From Acetatifactor sp. (GTDB lineage: Bacteria > Bacillota > Clostridia > Lachnospirales > Lachnospiraceae), in the NCBI GenBank assembly GCA_022511385.1, contig JAFLRN010000006.1, forward strand, positions 1-64,000: DNA of 64,000 nucleotides. Reading direction: 5' to 3'. The translations under genes and the position numbers were made by a program. Below are positions 51,095-59,931 of this stretch, piece after piece. Below the pieces are notes generated by a model. It was not told the DNA's origin and made no database searches. It was given only the letters and a program-made list of their open reading frames with translations. Numbering within the stretch: position 1 is the stretch's first letter; each line of letters starts with the position of its first letter.

Positions 51095-52015
51095 ATGGGT
51101 GAATACAGATCAATGGACACCAATGAGATAACAAGGGCGTATATGGATTCGATCCTGATTGAGGAGCGACTGATCGGTTCCACACTGCCGACCATTCAGA
51201 TGGATTTTTTGGGCGAAACATTTTCCGGTCCAGTCATGACGCCGGCCTTCTCCCATCTGCCCGCCTATAACGGCCGTGAAAAAAACGGACTGGTGGAGTA
51301 TTCGGAAGCGGCGAAAAGCAGCAATATTGTGAACTGGTGCGGAATGATGGAGAATGATACGTTTTCGGAGATTCTGAAGACGGGAGCAAGAACCGTCCGT
51401 ATTATCAAGCCATATGCCGACAGGGCCAAAGTGATGGATCAGATCGCGTTCGCACAGGACAACGGCGCCTTTGCCGTGGGAGTGGATATCGACCATATCT
51501 TTGGAACAGGAGGCTATGATGTAGTTGCGGGAGAAGCTATGACAGCTCAGTCCCAGGAGGATATCAGAGGATATGTGGAGGCCACAAAACTGCCCTTTGT
51601 GGTGAAGGGGGTCTTGAGCGTCCGGGATGCGGTCAAATGTGCCGAGGCCGGGGTAAAGGCGATCGTGGTGAGCCACCATCACGGAATCCTTCCCTTTGCG
51701 GTTCCACCCTTAATGGTTCTTCCCGAGATCAAAAAGGCTTTGGACGGAACCGGTGTCACCATCGTGGTGGACTGTGGCATTGACAGGGGGGTGGATGTCT
51801 ATAAGGCGCTGGCACTGGGGGCCGATGCCGTATCTGTGGGCCGTGCCATGCTGCCATCTCTGGAGAAGCAGGGGAGCGCCGGAGTGGATGAATACATTCG
51901 GGGAATGCATCAGGAGCTGGTCAAGGTCATGGGTATGACAGGAGCGGGGGATCTTCGTGAAATTGATCCGTCAACGCTTTGGATTGGCGGGAAAACGCTT
52001 ATGCCTGTTGGATAA
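51095..52015 (+). CDS. FMN-dependent alpha-hydroxy-acid dehydrogenase-like protein, short
   Basis: A 306-aa TIM-barrel flavoprotein of the lactate/glycolate oxidase superfamily. The family C-terminal FMN-phosphate region is present (TIVVDCGIDRGVDVYKALAL then GADAVSVGRAM), as is LPFVVKGVLS with the FMN lysine. The catalytic segment, usually SNHGGRQ, reads SHHHG here, and the N-terminal part is shorter than in classical members (about 360 aa). It probably oxidises a hydroxy acid or a derivative made by the isomerase-like neighbour. AAAGGAG precedes the ATG. Confidence 0.82.
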   Translation: MGEYRSMDTNEITRAYMDSILIEERLIGSTLPTIQMDFLGETFSGPVMTPAFSHLPAYNGREKNGLVEYSEAAKSSNIVNWCGMMENDTFSEILKTGARTVRIIKPYADRAKVMDQIAFAQDNGAFAVGVDIDHIFGTGGYDVVAGEAMTAQSQEDIRGYVEATKLPFVVKGVLSVRDAVKCAEAGVKAIVVSHHHGILPFAVPPLMVLPEIKKALDGTGVTIVVDCGIDRGVDVYKALALGADAVSVGRAMLPSLEKQGSAGVDEYIRGMHQELVKVMGMTGAGDLREIDPSTLWIGGKTLMPVG

Positions 52016-52082
52016 AAGCTATAAACGAGAGGATATGCTGTCTGAAAAGCGGCTGTCCTTACAAAAATGTAAGGTTTATCGA

Positions 52083-52125
52083 GGGAAATGTAAGGCTATT
52101 CTATGGCGGTACATTTCCCTTTTTT
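52083..52125 (+). terminator. Rho-independent terminator after the FMN enzyme gene
   Basis: GGGAAATGTA at 52083-52092 pairs perfectly with TACATTTCCC at 52110-52119, followed by six Ts. Confidence 0.9.
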
Positions 52126-52194
52126 GTATATGTAATATATGGATACCAAGGAAGTAGGAGATTACAAAGATTTTAAGAAAGGCTGAATCATAAA

Positions 52195-52467
52195 ATGCAG
52201 AAACGCTTTTGTCGGATTTTTGAATACATGATCTTGGGTATTGGCATGTTATTTATTGGACTGCTGCTGATTCCTGTCGGAGTCCTGGTGATGCTTGTGA
52301 CCGTGGTATGGAGAGCTACCGACAAGCTGATCCGCTTTCTGGAAAAAAGGGAAAACGGCATAAGGGAAGGGCAGAAAAAGACTGTGTCAGAACCGGAACC
52401 GGAACTTCTGACAGAGCTGACGACGGAATCAAACTCAGAACAGGGAGGCTGGCAGTTGTTTTTTTAA
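52195..52467 (+). CDS. Small membrane protein of unknown function (90 aa)
   Basis: Two close hydrophobic segments cover about residues 11-40 (YMILGIGMLFIGLLLIPVG then VLVMLVTVVW), followed by a charged cytoplasmic-type tail rich in Glu and Thr. No family recognised. GAAAGG lies about 14 bp before the ATG. It lies between the FMN enzyme terminator and mnmA; the mnmA promoter overlaps its last codons. Confidence 0.6.
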   Translation: MQKRFCRIFEYMILGIGMLFIGLLLIPVGVLVMLVTVVWRATDKLIRFLEKRENGIREGQKKTVSEPEPELLTELTTESNSEQGGWQLFF

Positions 52468-52484
52468 AGGAAATATACTATACT
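52456..52484 (+). promoter_or_regulatory. Predicted sigma-A promoter of mnmA
   Basis: TTGTTT at 52456-52461 and TATACT at 52479-52484 with a 17-bp spacer, overlapping the end of the small membrane protein gene. Downstream in the leader, CAGCGCAG and CTGCGCTG around 52499-52533 can form a hairpin. Confidence 0.6.
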
Positions 52485-52582
52485 GTACCCAGAAACACAG
52501 CGCAGAGCCATGACAAAACGGTTTCTGCGCTGCGAATGTATGCCTGCCTGTAAAGGCGGGATGGAAGGGTACAGAGCTTGAC

Positions 52583-53692
52583 GTGAAAAAGCGGGTGGTA
52601 GTGGGCATGTCCGGAGGTGTGGATTCCTCTGTGGCGGCCTATCTTTTGAAGGAACAGGGCTATGATGTGATCGGCGTCACCATGCAGATCTGGCAGGATG
52701 AGGCTCTTGATGTGGTGCAGAAAAACGGCGGCTGCTGCGGTCTTTCGGCGGTGGAGGATGCCCGGCGGGTAGCGGAGCAGCTGGACATCCCCCACTATGT
52801 AATGAATTTTAAGCAGGAATTCAAATCCCATGTGATTGATTATTTTATAGAGGAGTATCTGAATGGGCGTACGCCAAACCCCTGTATCGCCTGTAACCGC
52901 TATGTAAAATGGGAGTCGCTTTTGAAGCGGAGTCTGGAGATTGGCGCGGATTATATTGCCACTGGGCATTATGCCAGGATTGCGCAGCTTTCTAACGGCC
53001 GTCGGGCTGTCCAGACATCTGTGACTGCGGCTAAGGACCAGACCTATGCCCTGTACAACCTGACCCAGGAGCAGCTGGCAAGGACTCTGATGCCCGTGGG
53101 AGAATTCACCAAGGATCAGATACGGGAGATAGCCTCCGGACAGGGACTGGCTGTGGCACACAAGCCGGACAGCCAGGAAATCTGCTTTGTGCCGGATGAT
53201 GACTACGCGGGCTTTATCGACCGTGAGGCTGGGGACAGGGTGCCGGGACCAGGTAATTTTGTGGACATGTCCGGCAGAGTCCTGGGACGGCATAAGGGTA
53301 TTACCCATTATACCATCGGTCAGCGGAGAGGCTTGGAGCTGCCCATGGGGGAGAGGGTCTTTGTGGCACAGATCAGACCGGAGACCAATGAGGTTGTGAT
53401 TGGCAGCAATCAGGATGTATTCTGTTCGGAGGTATTCTGCGACAGAGTGAATTTCATGGCAGTGGAGGATCTGACGGAAGTGTTGCAGGTCAGGGCAAAG
53501 ATACGATACAATCACGGTGGGGAGGACTGTACCATCGAGAAATTGCCGGATGGCAGGGTCCGCTGCCGCTTTGTGAAGCCGGTGAGGGCGGTCACCCCCG
53601 GGCAGGCAGTGGTTTTTTACCGGGATGGGCTTGTGCTGGGAGGGGGAACCATTTGTAAAGGTCATGATCCCGTTTCAGTCTTGAATTTTTAA
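52583..53692 (+). CDS. mnmA: tRNA 2-thiouridylase MnmA
   Basis: MnmA adenylates and thiolates U34 of tRNAs for Lys, Glu and Gln, using sulfur passed from a cysteine desulfurase. The PP-loop SGGVDSS is at residues 10-16. Active-site cysteines are Cys104 in NPCIACNRYVKW and Cys201 in DSQEICFV. A Gly/Cys-rich NGGCCGLSAVEDA near 48-60 is typical of the clostridial form. The start is a GTG with a distant GGAAGGG. Nearby iscS is the likely sulfur donor. Confidence 0.95.
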   Translation: MKKRVVVGMSGGVDSSVAAYLLKEQGYDVIGVTMQIWQDEALDVVQKNGGCCGLSAVEDARRVAEQLDIPHYVMNFKQEFKSHVIDYFIEEYLNGRTPNPCIACNRYVKWESLLKRSLEIGADYIATGHYARIAQLSNGRRAVQTSVTAAKDQTYALYNLTQEQLARTLMPVGEFTKDQIREIASGQGLAVAHKPDSQEICFVPDDDYAGFIDREAGDRVPGPGNFVDMSGRVLGRHKGITHYTIGQRRGLELPMGERVFVAQIRPETNEVVIGSNQDVFCSEVFCDRVNFMAVEDLTEVLQVRAKIRYNHGGEDCTIEKLPDGRVRCRFVKPVRAVTPGQAVVFYRDGLVLGGGTICKGHDPVSVLNF

Positions 53693-53778
53693 AACGTTTA
53701 AATGTGTACCTGCACAGTTATGGAGAAGCCGTCATAGAGATTAGTGATAGAATGACAATCGGCGTGAAGGAGGGACAA

Positions 53779-54309
53779 ATGGATATTCATTATAACAATG
53801 GGGGAGCGACTCCTGTGATGCCCCGGTTTGGCTGGGTCAGAGGGACTATTGTGGACATGATGCCCACCAGGCAGGGAGGCCGACGTGCTGACGGCTGCGT
53901 CCTCTTTGTGACCCTGGAGACGGAAGAGGGAGAGACGGTAAATATTATCCTGTCACCCACAACCTATGTGGTAGATTTTGAGACATTATCGGTGGGAATG
54001 GACTGCACCTTCTGGTATCTGGCGGATGCGCCCATGATCCTGATCTACCCGCCCCAGTATAATGCAGCGGTGGCTGCAAGGAACAGAAATGACCGCATGA
54101 TTGATGTGAGCCGGTACAGCCGGGAACTGGTAAATCAGGAGCGGACCCTGCAGTTAAAATTGGACGGCTCTGTGGACATTCGGACCACGAACAACCAGTA
54201 TTTTCAGGGAAGTCCTGCAGACCATGATCTGGTGGTAATTTATGAGACCTCCACCAGGAGTATCCCCGCACAGACCACGCCCAAAAATATCGTGGTACTC
54301 TGCAGCTGA
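53779..54309 (+). CDS. Hypothetical protein (176 aa)
   Basis: Not recognised. Beta-rich soluble protein without signal peptide. It opens MDIHYNNGGATPVMPRFGWV and contains RGTIVDMMPTR and FETLSVGMDCTFWYLADAPM, suggestive of a small beta-barrel near the N-terminus. The open frame extends to a GTG at 53704, but the ATG at 53779 is five bases after GAAGGAGGG and is preferred. It follows mnmA by 86 bp on the same strand with no terminator between. Confidence 0.65.
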   Translation: MDIHYNNGGATPVMPRFGWVRGTIVDMMPTRQGGRRADGCVLFVTLETEEGETVNIILSPTTYVVDFETLSVGMDCTFWYLADAPMILIYPPQYNAAVAARNRNDRMIDVSRYSRELVNQERTLQLKLDGSVDIRTTNNQYFQGSPADHDLVVIYETSTRSIPAQTTPKNIVVLCS

Positions 54310-54423
54310 TAAATTCAGCAATATATAAATATAGTCTGCGGTTGGAACATTATCAGGGCTGGCATCACTTGCAGAAAAGCAGAAATGAGTGCGGACAGAA
54401 GGATTTAGATCCAAGGAGCTACT

Positions 54424-56034
54424 ATGCTAAAAGTATTTATGGTGGAAGATAAATTTGAGATATTGGACAATCTCAGAAACAGCATTGACTGGGAAGCAAA
54501 TGGATATGAGCTTTGTGGAGAGGCCAGTGATGGAGAACTGGCCTTTCCCTTAATCCAGAAGCTTAGGCCGGATATTTTGATCACGGATACCACAATGCCG
54601 TTTATGGACGGAATATCTCTAAGCAGACTTGTCAAAAAGGAAATGCCATGGATTGAAATTATTATTCTTTCCGACGAAGAAAAATTTGAGTATGCCAGAG
54701 AGGGAATCAGGCTGGGAGTAGCCCAGTATCTTCTTAAACCGATCAGCGGATCAGAGCTGCTGGCAGAATTGGATGCTCTTGGGCAGAAGATCATGAAGCA
54801 TCGGCAGGAGCGTGAAATCATTGAAGGATACCAAATAGGCAGGAGGCATTTTTCACGGAAGCTGCTCACAGGCTCCGTCTCTACGGCTGAACTGTTGGAG
54901 GATGCCCGTCAGCTGGGGGTGGAGCTTTCTGCAATGTGGTATAATATTATTCTGATGACAACTCAGCATCCGTATTCAGTAAGCGGTGAGTATGTTGACT
55001 GCAGTCAGAAAATGAAGGAGCTGCTGCAGCAGTGGTCTGTGGAAAACCAAGGGCATCTTCTTGTTTTTGACAGAGATCTGGAAGGGCATATTCTGATATT
55101 TCAGGGAGATTCCAGAGAAGAACTGGAGTATCTCCAGAATGATTGTATGAACCTTTTAAAGGAGCACTTCACAAGCGGGGGACGGACTTATTATTTCGGA
55201 GGAATCGGCACTCCCGTAAATCGTCTCGGGAAATTGCCGGAATCCTTTGAAAGAGCCAGCCGTGCCTTTTCACGCCGCTATTTCGTCAGTGAAAGCCAGA
55301 TACTGGACAGCGAAAAGCTGGCATTCGGCACGTATGCAAACAGTAAAACGATTGACATCGGCAGTATCAGTCCCAAACAGATTGACAGAGGAAAAATACG
55401 TGAGTTTTTAAAAGTAGGAAACGTGGAAGAGACAAAATACTTTGTGGAAGAATTTCTGCAGGGTATAAGCGACAGTGATGCTCTGAAATCGGATATTTTC
55501 AGGCAGTATATCATTTTAGATACCTATTTTTGCGTTGTGGATTTTCTGGAAAACTTACAGATTGAAAGGGATGGGATCACCCTCCCTGATATAAGTTCAG
55601 ACATGTTGCAAAATGTGAATGGGAGAGTGGAAAAATATCTTGAGGATATGATCGGAAAAGCGCTGGAAATGAGGGAAAAGGCCGCTGGTAACCGTTATGG
55701 CGACATTCTGGATGAGGTAATGTGTTATATTGATGAAAACTATGCAGATGAGGAGCTGTCACTGAATTCAGCAGCCTCCCATGTGAATTTTTCGCCCAAC
55801 CATCTGAGCGCAATATTTAGCCAGCATACGGGACAAACCTTTATTAAATATCTGACGGATATCAGAATGAATAAGGCAAAGGAACTGCTGCGATGTACCG
55901 GAAAAAAGAGCAGCGTGATCAGCGCGGAGGTGGGTTATAAGGATCCCCATTATTTTTCTTTTTTGTTTAAAAAGACACAGGGAATGACTCCTACCCAATT
56001 CCGCCGGGGGAAGAGTGTGGAAGACAATTCCTAA
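54424..56034 (+). CDS. YesN-type response regulator (receiver + AraC HTH)
   Basis: A 536-aa regulator with a receiver domain (VEDKFEILDN, acceptor Asp55 in ILITDTTMPFMDG, Lys in YLLKPIS), a long middle region of about 250 residues, and a C-terminal AraC/XylS double helix-turn-helix (LNSAASHVNFSPNHLSAIFS, then SAEVGYKDPHYFSFLFKKTQ). YesN-type regulators usually pair with a YesM kinase and control a nearby sugar transporter, but no kinase gene is adjacent here. The ATG follows CAAGGAG. Likely controls the ytfQ operon. Confidence 0.93.
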   Translation: MLKVFMVEDKFEILDNLRNSIDWEANGYELCGEASDGELAFPLIQKLRPDILITDTTMPFMDGISLSRLVKKEMPWIEIIILSDEEKFEYAREGIRLGVAQYLLKPISGSELLAELDALGQKIMKHRQEREIIEGYQIGRRHFSRKLLTGSVSTAELLEDARQLGVELSAMWYNIILMTTQHPYSVSGEYVDCSQKMKELLQQWSVENQGHLLVFDRDLEGHILIFQGDSREELEYLQNDCMNLLKEHFTSGGRTYYFGGIGTPVNRLGKLPESFERASRAFSRRYFVSESQILDSEKLAFGTYANSKTIDIGSISPKQIDRGKIREFLKVGNVEETKYFVEEFLQGISDSDALKSDIFRQYIILDTYFCVVDFLENLQIERDGITLPDISSDMLQNVNGRVEKYLEDMIGKALEMREKAAGNRYGDILDEVMCYIDENYADEELSLNSAASHVNFSPNHLSAIFSQHTGQTFIKYLTDIRMNKAKELLRCTGKKSSVISAEVGYKDPHYFSFLFKKTQGMTPTQFRRGKSVEDNS

Positions 56035-56227
56035 AATGTCACGCTACGTCGAGAAATGGATATAAAAATCTACCAAAATAATAAAATAATTAAAATATTG
56101 AATTTGTTAATAAAAAAATTAACATTTTTGTCATTTGTCTGAATGGTTTTTTCATGGAATGCAAGGTAAAATTAGTTTTATCAGGAGAAAATCCTGAAAA
56201 CAAAATATTTGGGAGGATATACCAATC

Positions 56228-57196
56228 ATGAAAAAGAGAGTTTTAGCAGTTGTAATGGCAGCTGCAATGCTGTTCGGACTGGCAGCATGCGGTGGCAACG
56301 GTGACAGCGGCAGCGGGGATCTGATCAAGGTCGGCATTATCAATAACGACCCCAACGAGTCCGGTTACCGTACCGCAAACGACAAGGATCTGCAGGCTAT
56401 GTTCACCAAGGAGAACGGCTATGATGCCAACTTCGCTTACGGTGATACCAACGACAAGCAGATCAATGCTGCTCAGCAGATGATCCAGAGCGGCGTTCAG
56501 TATCTGCTTCTTTCCGCACAGGACGTTTCCGGTTGGGACGGCGTACTGCAGGATGCAAAGAACGCAGGCGTTAAGGTGATTCTGTATGACCGTACCATCG
56601 ACGCTGATGCAAGCCTTTACGAGGCATCCGTTGTTTCCGATATGGCAAAAGAGGGTGAGACCGCTGCCAACTGGCTGAAGAATCAGAACCTTGGCGAGTA
56701 CAATATCATCCACATTCAGGGCCAGATGGGTACTGCAGCACAGGTTGGCCGCAGCGGTGCATTGGTTGATATGGCAAATGCAGAAGGCTGGAACATAGTG
56801 AAGCAGCAGACAGGAAACTGGAACGCTGAACAGGCACAGCAGATCGTTCAGTCCGTGATCGATGCTGGAACTTCCTTCAATGTAATTTATGCAGAGAATG
56901 ACAACATGGCTCAGGGTGCAGTTGCAGCTCTTGATGCAAACGGAATCACCCATGGCGTAAACGGCGATGTTGTGATCATGGGCTTTGATACCAACAAGTG
57001 GGCTCTGCAGGAGCTGCTGAACGGCAACTGGAACTATGACGGACAGTGCAATCCTCTGCAGGCTTCCTACCTTGATGATATCATCAAGAAGCTTGAGAAG
57101 GGCGAGACAATCTCTCCTAAGACCATTATCATGGACGAGAAGGGATTTGATGCATCCACAATCACTGAGGCTGATGTAGAAAAATATGGTATCTAA
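56228..57196 (+). CDS. ytfQ: Sugar ABC transporter substrate-binding lipoprotein (YtfQ type)
   Basis: Type I periplasmic-binding-fold lipoprotein that captures a sugar outside the membrane. A signal peptide ends in the lipobox LAAC (Cys21), followed by a Gly/Ser linker and the domain starting LIKVGIINNDPNESGYRTAN. The DGVLQDAKNAGVKVILYDR and DTNKWALQELLNG segments are typical of the galactofuranose-binding YtfQ group. Strong codon bias suggests high expression. The very AT-rich gap 56035-56227 contains the GTTAATAAAAAAATTAAC palindrome but no clear -35/-10 pair. Confidence 0.9.
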   Translation: MKKRVLAVVMAAAMLFGLAACGGNGDSGSGDLIKVGIINNDPNESGYRTANDKDLQAMFTKENGYDANFAYGDTNDKQINAAQQMIQSGVQYLLLSAQDVSGWDGVLQDAKNAGVKVILYDRTIDADASLYEASVVSDMAKEGETAANWLKNQNLGEYNIIHIQGQMGTAAQVGRSGALVDMANAEGWNIVKQQTGNWNAEQAQQIVQSVIDAGTSFNVIYAENDNMAQGAVAALDANGITHGVNGDVVIMGFDTNKWALQELLNGNWNYDGQCNPLQASYLDDIIKKLEKGETISPKTIIMDEKGFDASTITEADVEKYGI

Positions 57197-57231
57197 TCAG
57201 ATGGGCCTGATACTTATGGTTTAGTGCTATC

Positions 57232-57281
57232 AAAGTGCGGCGCAGCGTAAATGAGAATCGTACGCTTGCACCGCACTTTTT
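57232..57281 (+). terminator. Intercistronic attenuator hairpin between ytfQ and ytfR
   Basis: AAAGTGCGG with GCAGCGTA on the left pairs with TACGCTTGC and CCGCACTTT on the right, followed by TT, a stem of about 17 bp with one bulge. Partial termination here would give more binding protein than membrane components. Confidence 0.75.
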
Positions 57282-57310
57282 GTAAAATAAGGAATGAGGT
57301 GAATGCACTG

Positions 57311-58840
57311 GTGAAAGAAAACGTTGTGTTAGAAATGAAAAATATTCATATGGGTTTTCCCGGAGTAAAAGCCCTGCAGGGGGTGGATTTTTCTCTGTGC
57401 GAGGGTGAGATCCACGCGCTGATGGGGGAAAACGGAGCCGGAAAATCCACGTTGATAAAGGTTTTGACCGGAGTTTATGAGAAGGATGACGGAGAAATCT
57501 TCTTAAAGGGATACGACAAAGCAGTGTCCATCCGTTCGCCCCAGGATGCCCAGAAAGTGGGCATCAGTACGGTTTATCAGGAGATCACACTCTGCCCCAA
57601 TCTCTCTGTGGCTGAGAACATGTACATAGGCCGTACGGCAGGATTGGGACAGAATTGGAAGAAGATGAATTCGGATGCTGAGAAGCTGCTGCGTTCCCTG
57701 GATGTTCCCGCCACTGCTACCCAGCAGTTGTCCAGCTGTTCCATTGCGGTTCAGCAGATGGTAGCTATCGCCAGAGCTGTGGATATGGATTGTAAAGTGC
57801 TGATTTTGGATGAGCCCACCTCGTCCCTGGATGACCAGGAAGTGCAAAAGCTGTTTGTACTGATGCGCAATCTGAGGGAGAGAGGCGTAGGAATTATCTT
57901 TGTGACCCATTTCCTGGATCAGGTGTATGAGGTCTGTGACAGGATTACGGTGCTGCGCGACGGTAAGCTGGTGGGCGCTTTCGATATCAAGGACCTGCCC
58001 AGGGTCCAGCTGGTGGCGAAGATGCTGGGTAAGGATCTGGACGACATGTCGGATATCAAGTCGGAAGGCGCGGCTTACGAAGGGAAGGATGCCCACACGG
58101 CAGTTCTGGAGACGGAGCAGCTGGTGAGTGACGCAGGTATCAAGCCCTTCGATTTCCATATCAACAAGGGAGAAGTAAACGGCTTTACGGGACTGTTAGG
58201 TTCCGGCAGAAGTGAATGTGTGCGTGCGATTTTCGGGGCGGACAGAGTAGTGGGCGGCACCGTGAAGAAGAACGGGAAGGTCATTAAGATCGCCAAGCCT
58301 CTTGACGCCATGAAAAACGGAATTGCGTATCTTCCTGAGGACCGTAAGCTGGACGGTATTGTGGGAGATCTTTCTGTGCGGGATAACATCATTCTTGCGC
58401 TGCAGACGCTGAAAGGTTTTTTCAAGCCCATCTCGAAAGCCCAGGCATATAAGTTTGCCGACGAATATATCAAGCTTCTGGACATCAAGACAGCTTCTGC
58501 CGATACACCAATCAAGTCTTTGTCCGGCGGTAACCAGCAGAAGGTGATTCTGGCGAGGTGGCTTTTGACTCATCCGGAATATCTGATCCTGGATGAGCCA
58601 ACCAGAGGTATTGATGTGGGAACAAAGGTAGATATTCAGAAGCTGGTGCTGAAGCTGGCTTCGGAGGGGATGAGTGTTACTTTCATCTCTTCAGAGACGG
58701 ACGAGATGCTGCGCACCTGTTCCCGGCTGGTAGTGATGCGGGACCGCAAGGTAGTAGGGGAGCTCTCGGGAGAACAGTTGACCCAGAACATGATCATGAA
58801 TACGATTGCCGGAGGGAACAGAGACGATGCAGAAAACTGA
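57311..58840 (+). CDS. ytfR: Sugar ABC transporter ATPase, duplicated (YtfR type)
   Basis: A 509-aa protein with two ATPase domains. The first has Walker A GENGAGKST, a degenerate signature LSSCSIAVQQMVAIARA and Walker B ILDEPTSSLD. The second has no classical Walker A (GLLGSGRSE), signature LSGGNQQKV and Walker B ILDEPTRGID, as is usual in the MglA/RbsA/YtfR group. The GTG at 57311 has GAGGTG upstream; a GTG at 57299 is possible. It overlaps the next gene by 14 bp. Confidence 0.93.
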   Translation: MKENVVLEMKNIHMGFPGVKALQGVDFSLCEGEIHALMGENGAGKSTLIKVLTGVYEKDDGEIFLKGYDKAVSIRSPQDAQKVGISTVYQEITLCPNLSVAENMYIGRTAGLGQNWKKMNSDAEKLLRSLDVPATATQQLSSCSIAVQQMVAIARAVDMDCKVLILDEPTSSLDDQEVQKLFVLMRNLRERGVGIIFVTHFLDQVYEVCDRITVLRDGKLVGAFDIKDLPRVQLVAKMLGKDLDDMSDIKSEGAAYEGKDAHTAVLETEQLVSDAGIKPFDFHINKGEVNGFTGLLGSGRSECVRAIFGADRVVGGTVKKNGKVIKIAKPLDAMKNGIAYLPEDRKLDGIVGDLSVRDNIILALQTLKGFFKPISKAQAYKFADEYIKLLDIKTASADTPIKSLSGGNQQKVILARWLLTHPEYLILDEPTRGIDVGTKVDIQKLVLKLASEGMSVTFISSETDEMLRTCSRLVVMRDRKVVGELSGEQLTQNMIMNTIAGGNRDDAEN

Positions 58841-59930
58841 GAAAAAGAAACTTACCGTTAAGGATATTTTAAAAAATATTGTGAGCCGGCAGATTTTTAT
58901 TCCGATAGCGGCTCTGCTGGCGCTGGTCCTGTTTAACCTGATCATGGACCCCGGCTTTTTCGCTGTCACCCTGAAAACCAACAGTGCGGGCAATCCCGTT
59001 TTCACCGGTAATCTGATCACGATCCTTGATTACGGTTCTGAGCTTGCCATCCTGGCCATCGGCATGACACTGGTGACGGCAGCCGCCGGGGGACAGGACA
59101 TCAGTGTGGGCGCAGGCATTGCCATCAGCGGCAGCGTGATCCTGCGGGTGCTCTGCGGCAGCACAACGCCGTGGCCTGATAAGATGCAGGCTCCCATCAT
59201 CGTGGCATTTTTAGCGGGCTGCCTTGCAGCGGTGCTTTGCGGTGCATTTAACGGTGTGCTGGTGGCATACTTTAAAATTCAGCCCATGGTAGCCACGCTG
59301 ATCCTCTATACGGCCGGGCGGTCCATTGCGGCCTGGGTCAACCTGAACCAGCTTCCCATCGTAAACGACAAGAGCTTCGGCTATTTTGGCAATATCATTC
59401 CGGGCATTCCCATTCCCACGCCGATCTTTATAACGGCAGCGTGTCTGATCATCATTGCCCTGTTGATGAAGTTCACAACTTTGGGCCTGTATACGCAGTC
59501 CGTGGGTATCAACGAGAGCTCTTCAAGACTGAACGGACTCAACCCTATTTTGATCAAGTTTTTAGCCTTTGTCATTTTGGGACTCTGTGTGGCTGTTGCC
59601 GGACTGATCAAGGTCAGCCGTCTTTCCACCATTAACTATTCCGTCATTGCCAAGGACATTGAGATGGATGCCATTCTTGCGGTGGCACTGGGCGGGAATG
59701 TTCTGAGCGGAGGCAAATTCAATATAGCCGCTTCCGTCCTGGGTGCTTATGTCATCCAGTTCCTGACCACCACACTTTATAAATATGATGTGCGGTCGGA
59801 TGCGCTTCCCGCGTACAAGGCTATTGTGGTCATCGTGCTGGTTGTTCTGAGTGCTCCTACCGTGAGGCGGTACCTGAATGGCTTTAAGAAGAAACTGACA
59901 CTGCGTCTGAGCGGAAAGGAGGTCGGTTGA
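58827..59930 (+). CDS. ytfT: Sugar ABC transporter permease (YtfT type)
   Basis: A 367-aa permease of the BPD_transp_2 family with about eight to ten spans. IGMTLVTAAAGGQDISVGAG carries the G-x-D-[IL]-S-V-G motif, and LAVALGGNVLSGGKFN is the conserved cytoplasmic turn. It is one of two permeases in the operon, as in the E. coli ytfT-yjfF pair. The ATG at 58827 follows GGAGGG. Confidence 0.9.
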   Translation: MQKTEKKKLTVKDILKNIVSRQIFIPIAALLALVLFNLIMDPGFFAVTLKTNSAGNPVFTGNLITILDYGSELAILAIGMTLVTAAAGGQDISVGAGIAISGSVILRVLCGSTTPWPDKMQAPIIVAFLAGCLAAVLCGAFNGVLVAYFKIQPMVATLILYTAGRSIAAWVNLNQLPIVNDKSFGYFGNIIPGIPIPTPIFITAACLIIIALLMKFTTLGLYTQSVGINESSSRLNGLNPILIKFLAFVILGLCVAVAGLIKVSRLSTINYSVIAKDIEMDAILAVALGGNVLSGGKFNIAASVLGAYVIQFLTTTLYKYDVRSDALPAYKAIVVIVLVVLSAPTVRRYLNGFKKKLTLRLSGKEVG

Positions 59931-59931
59931 T

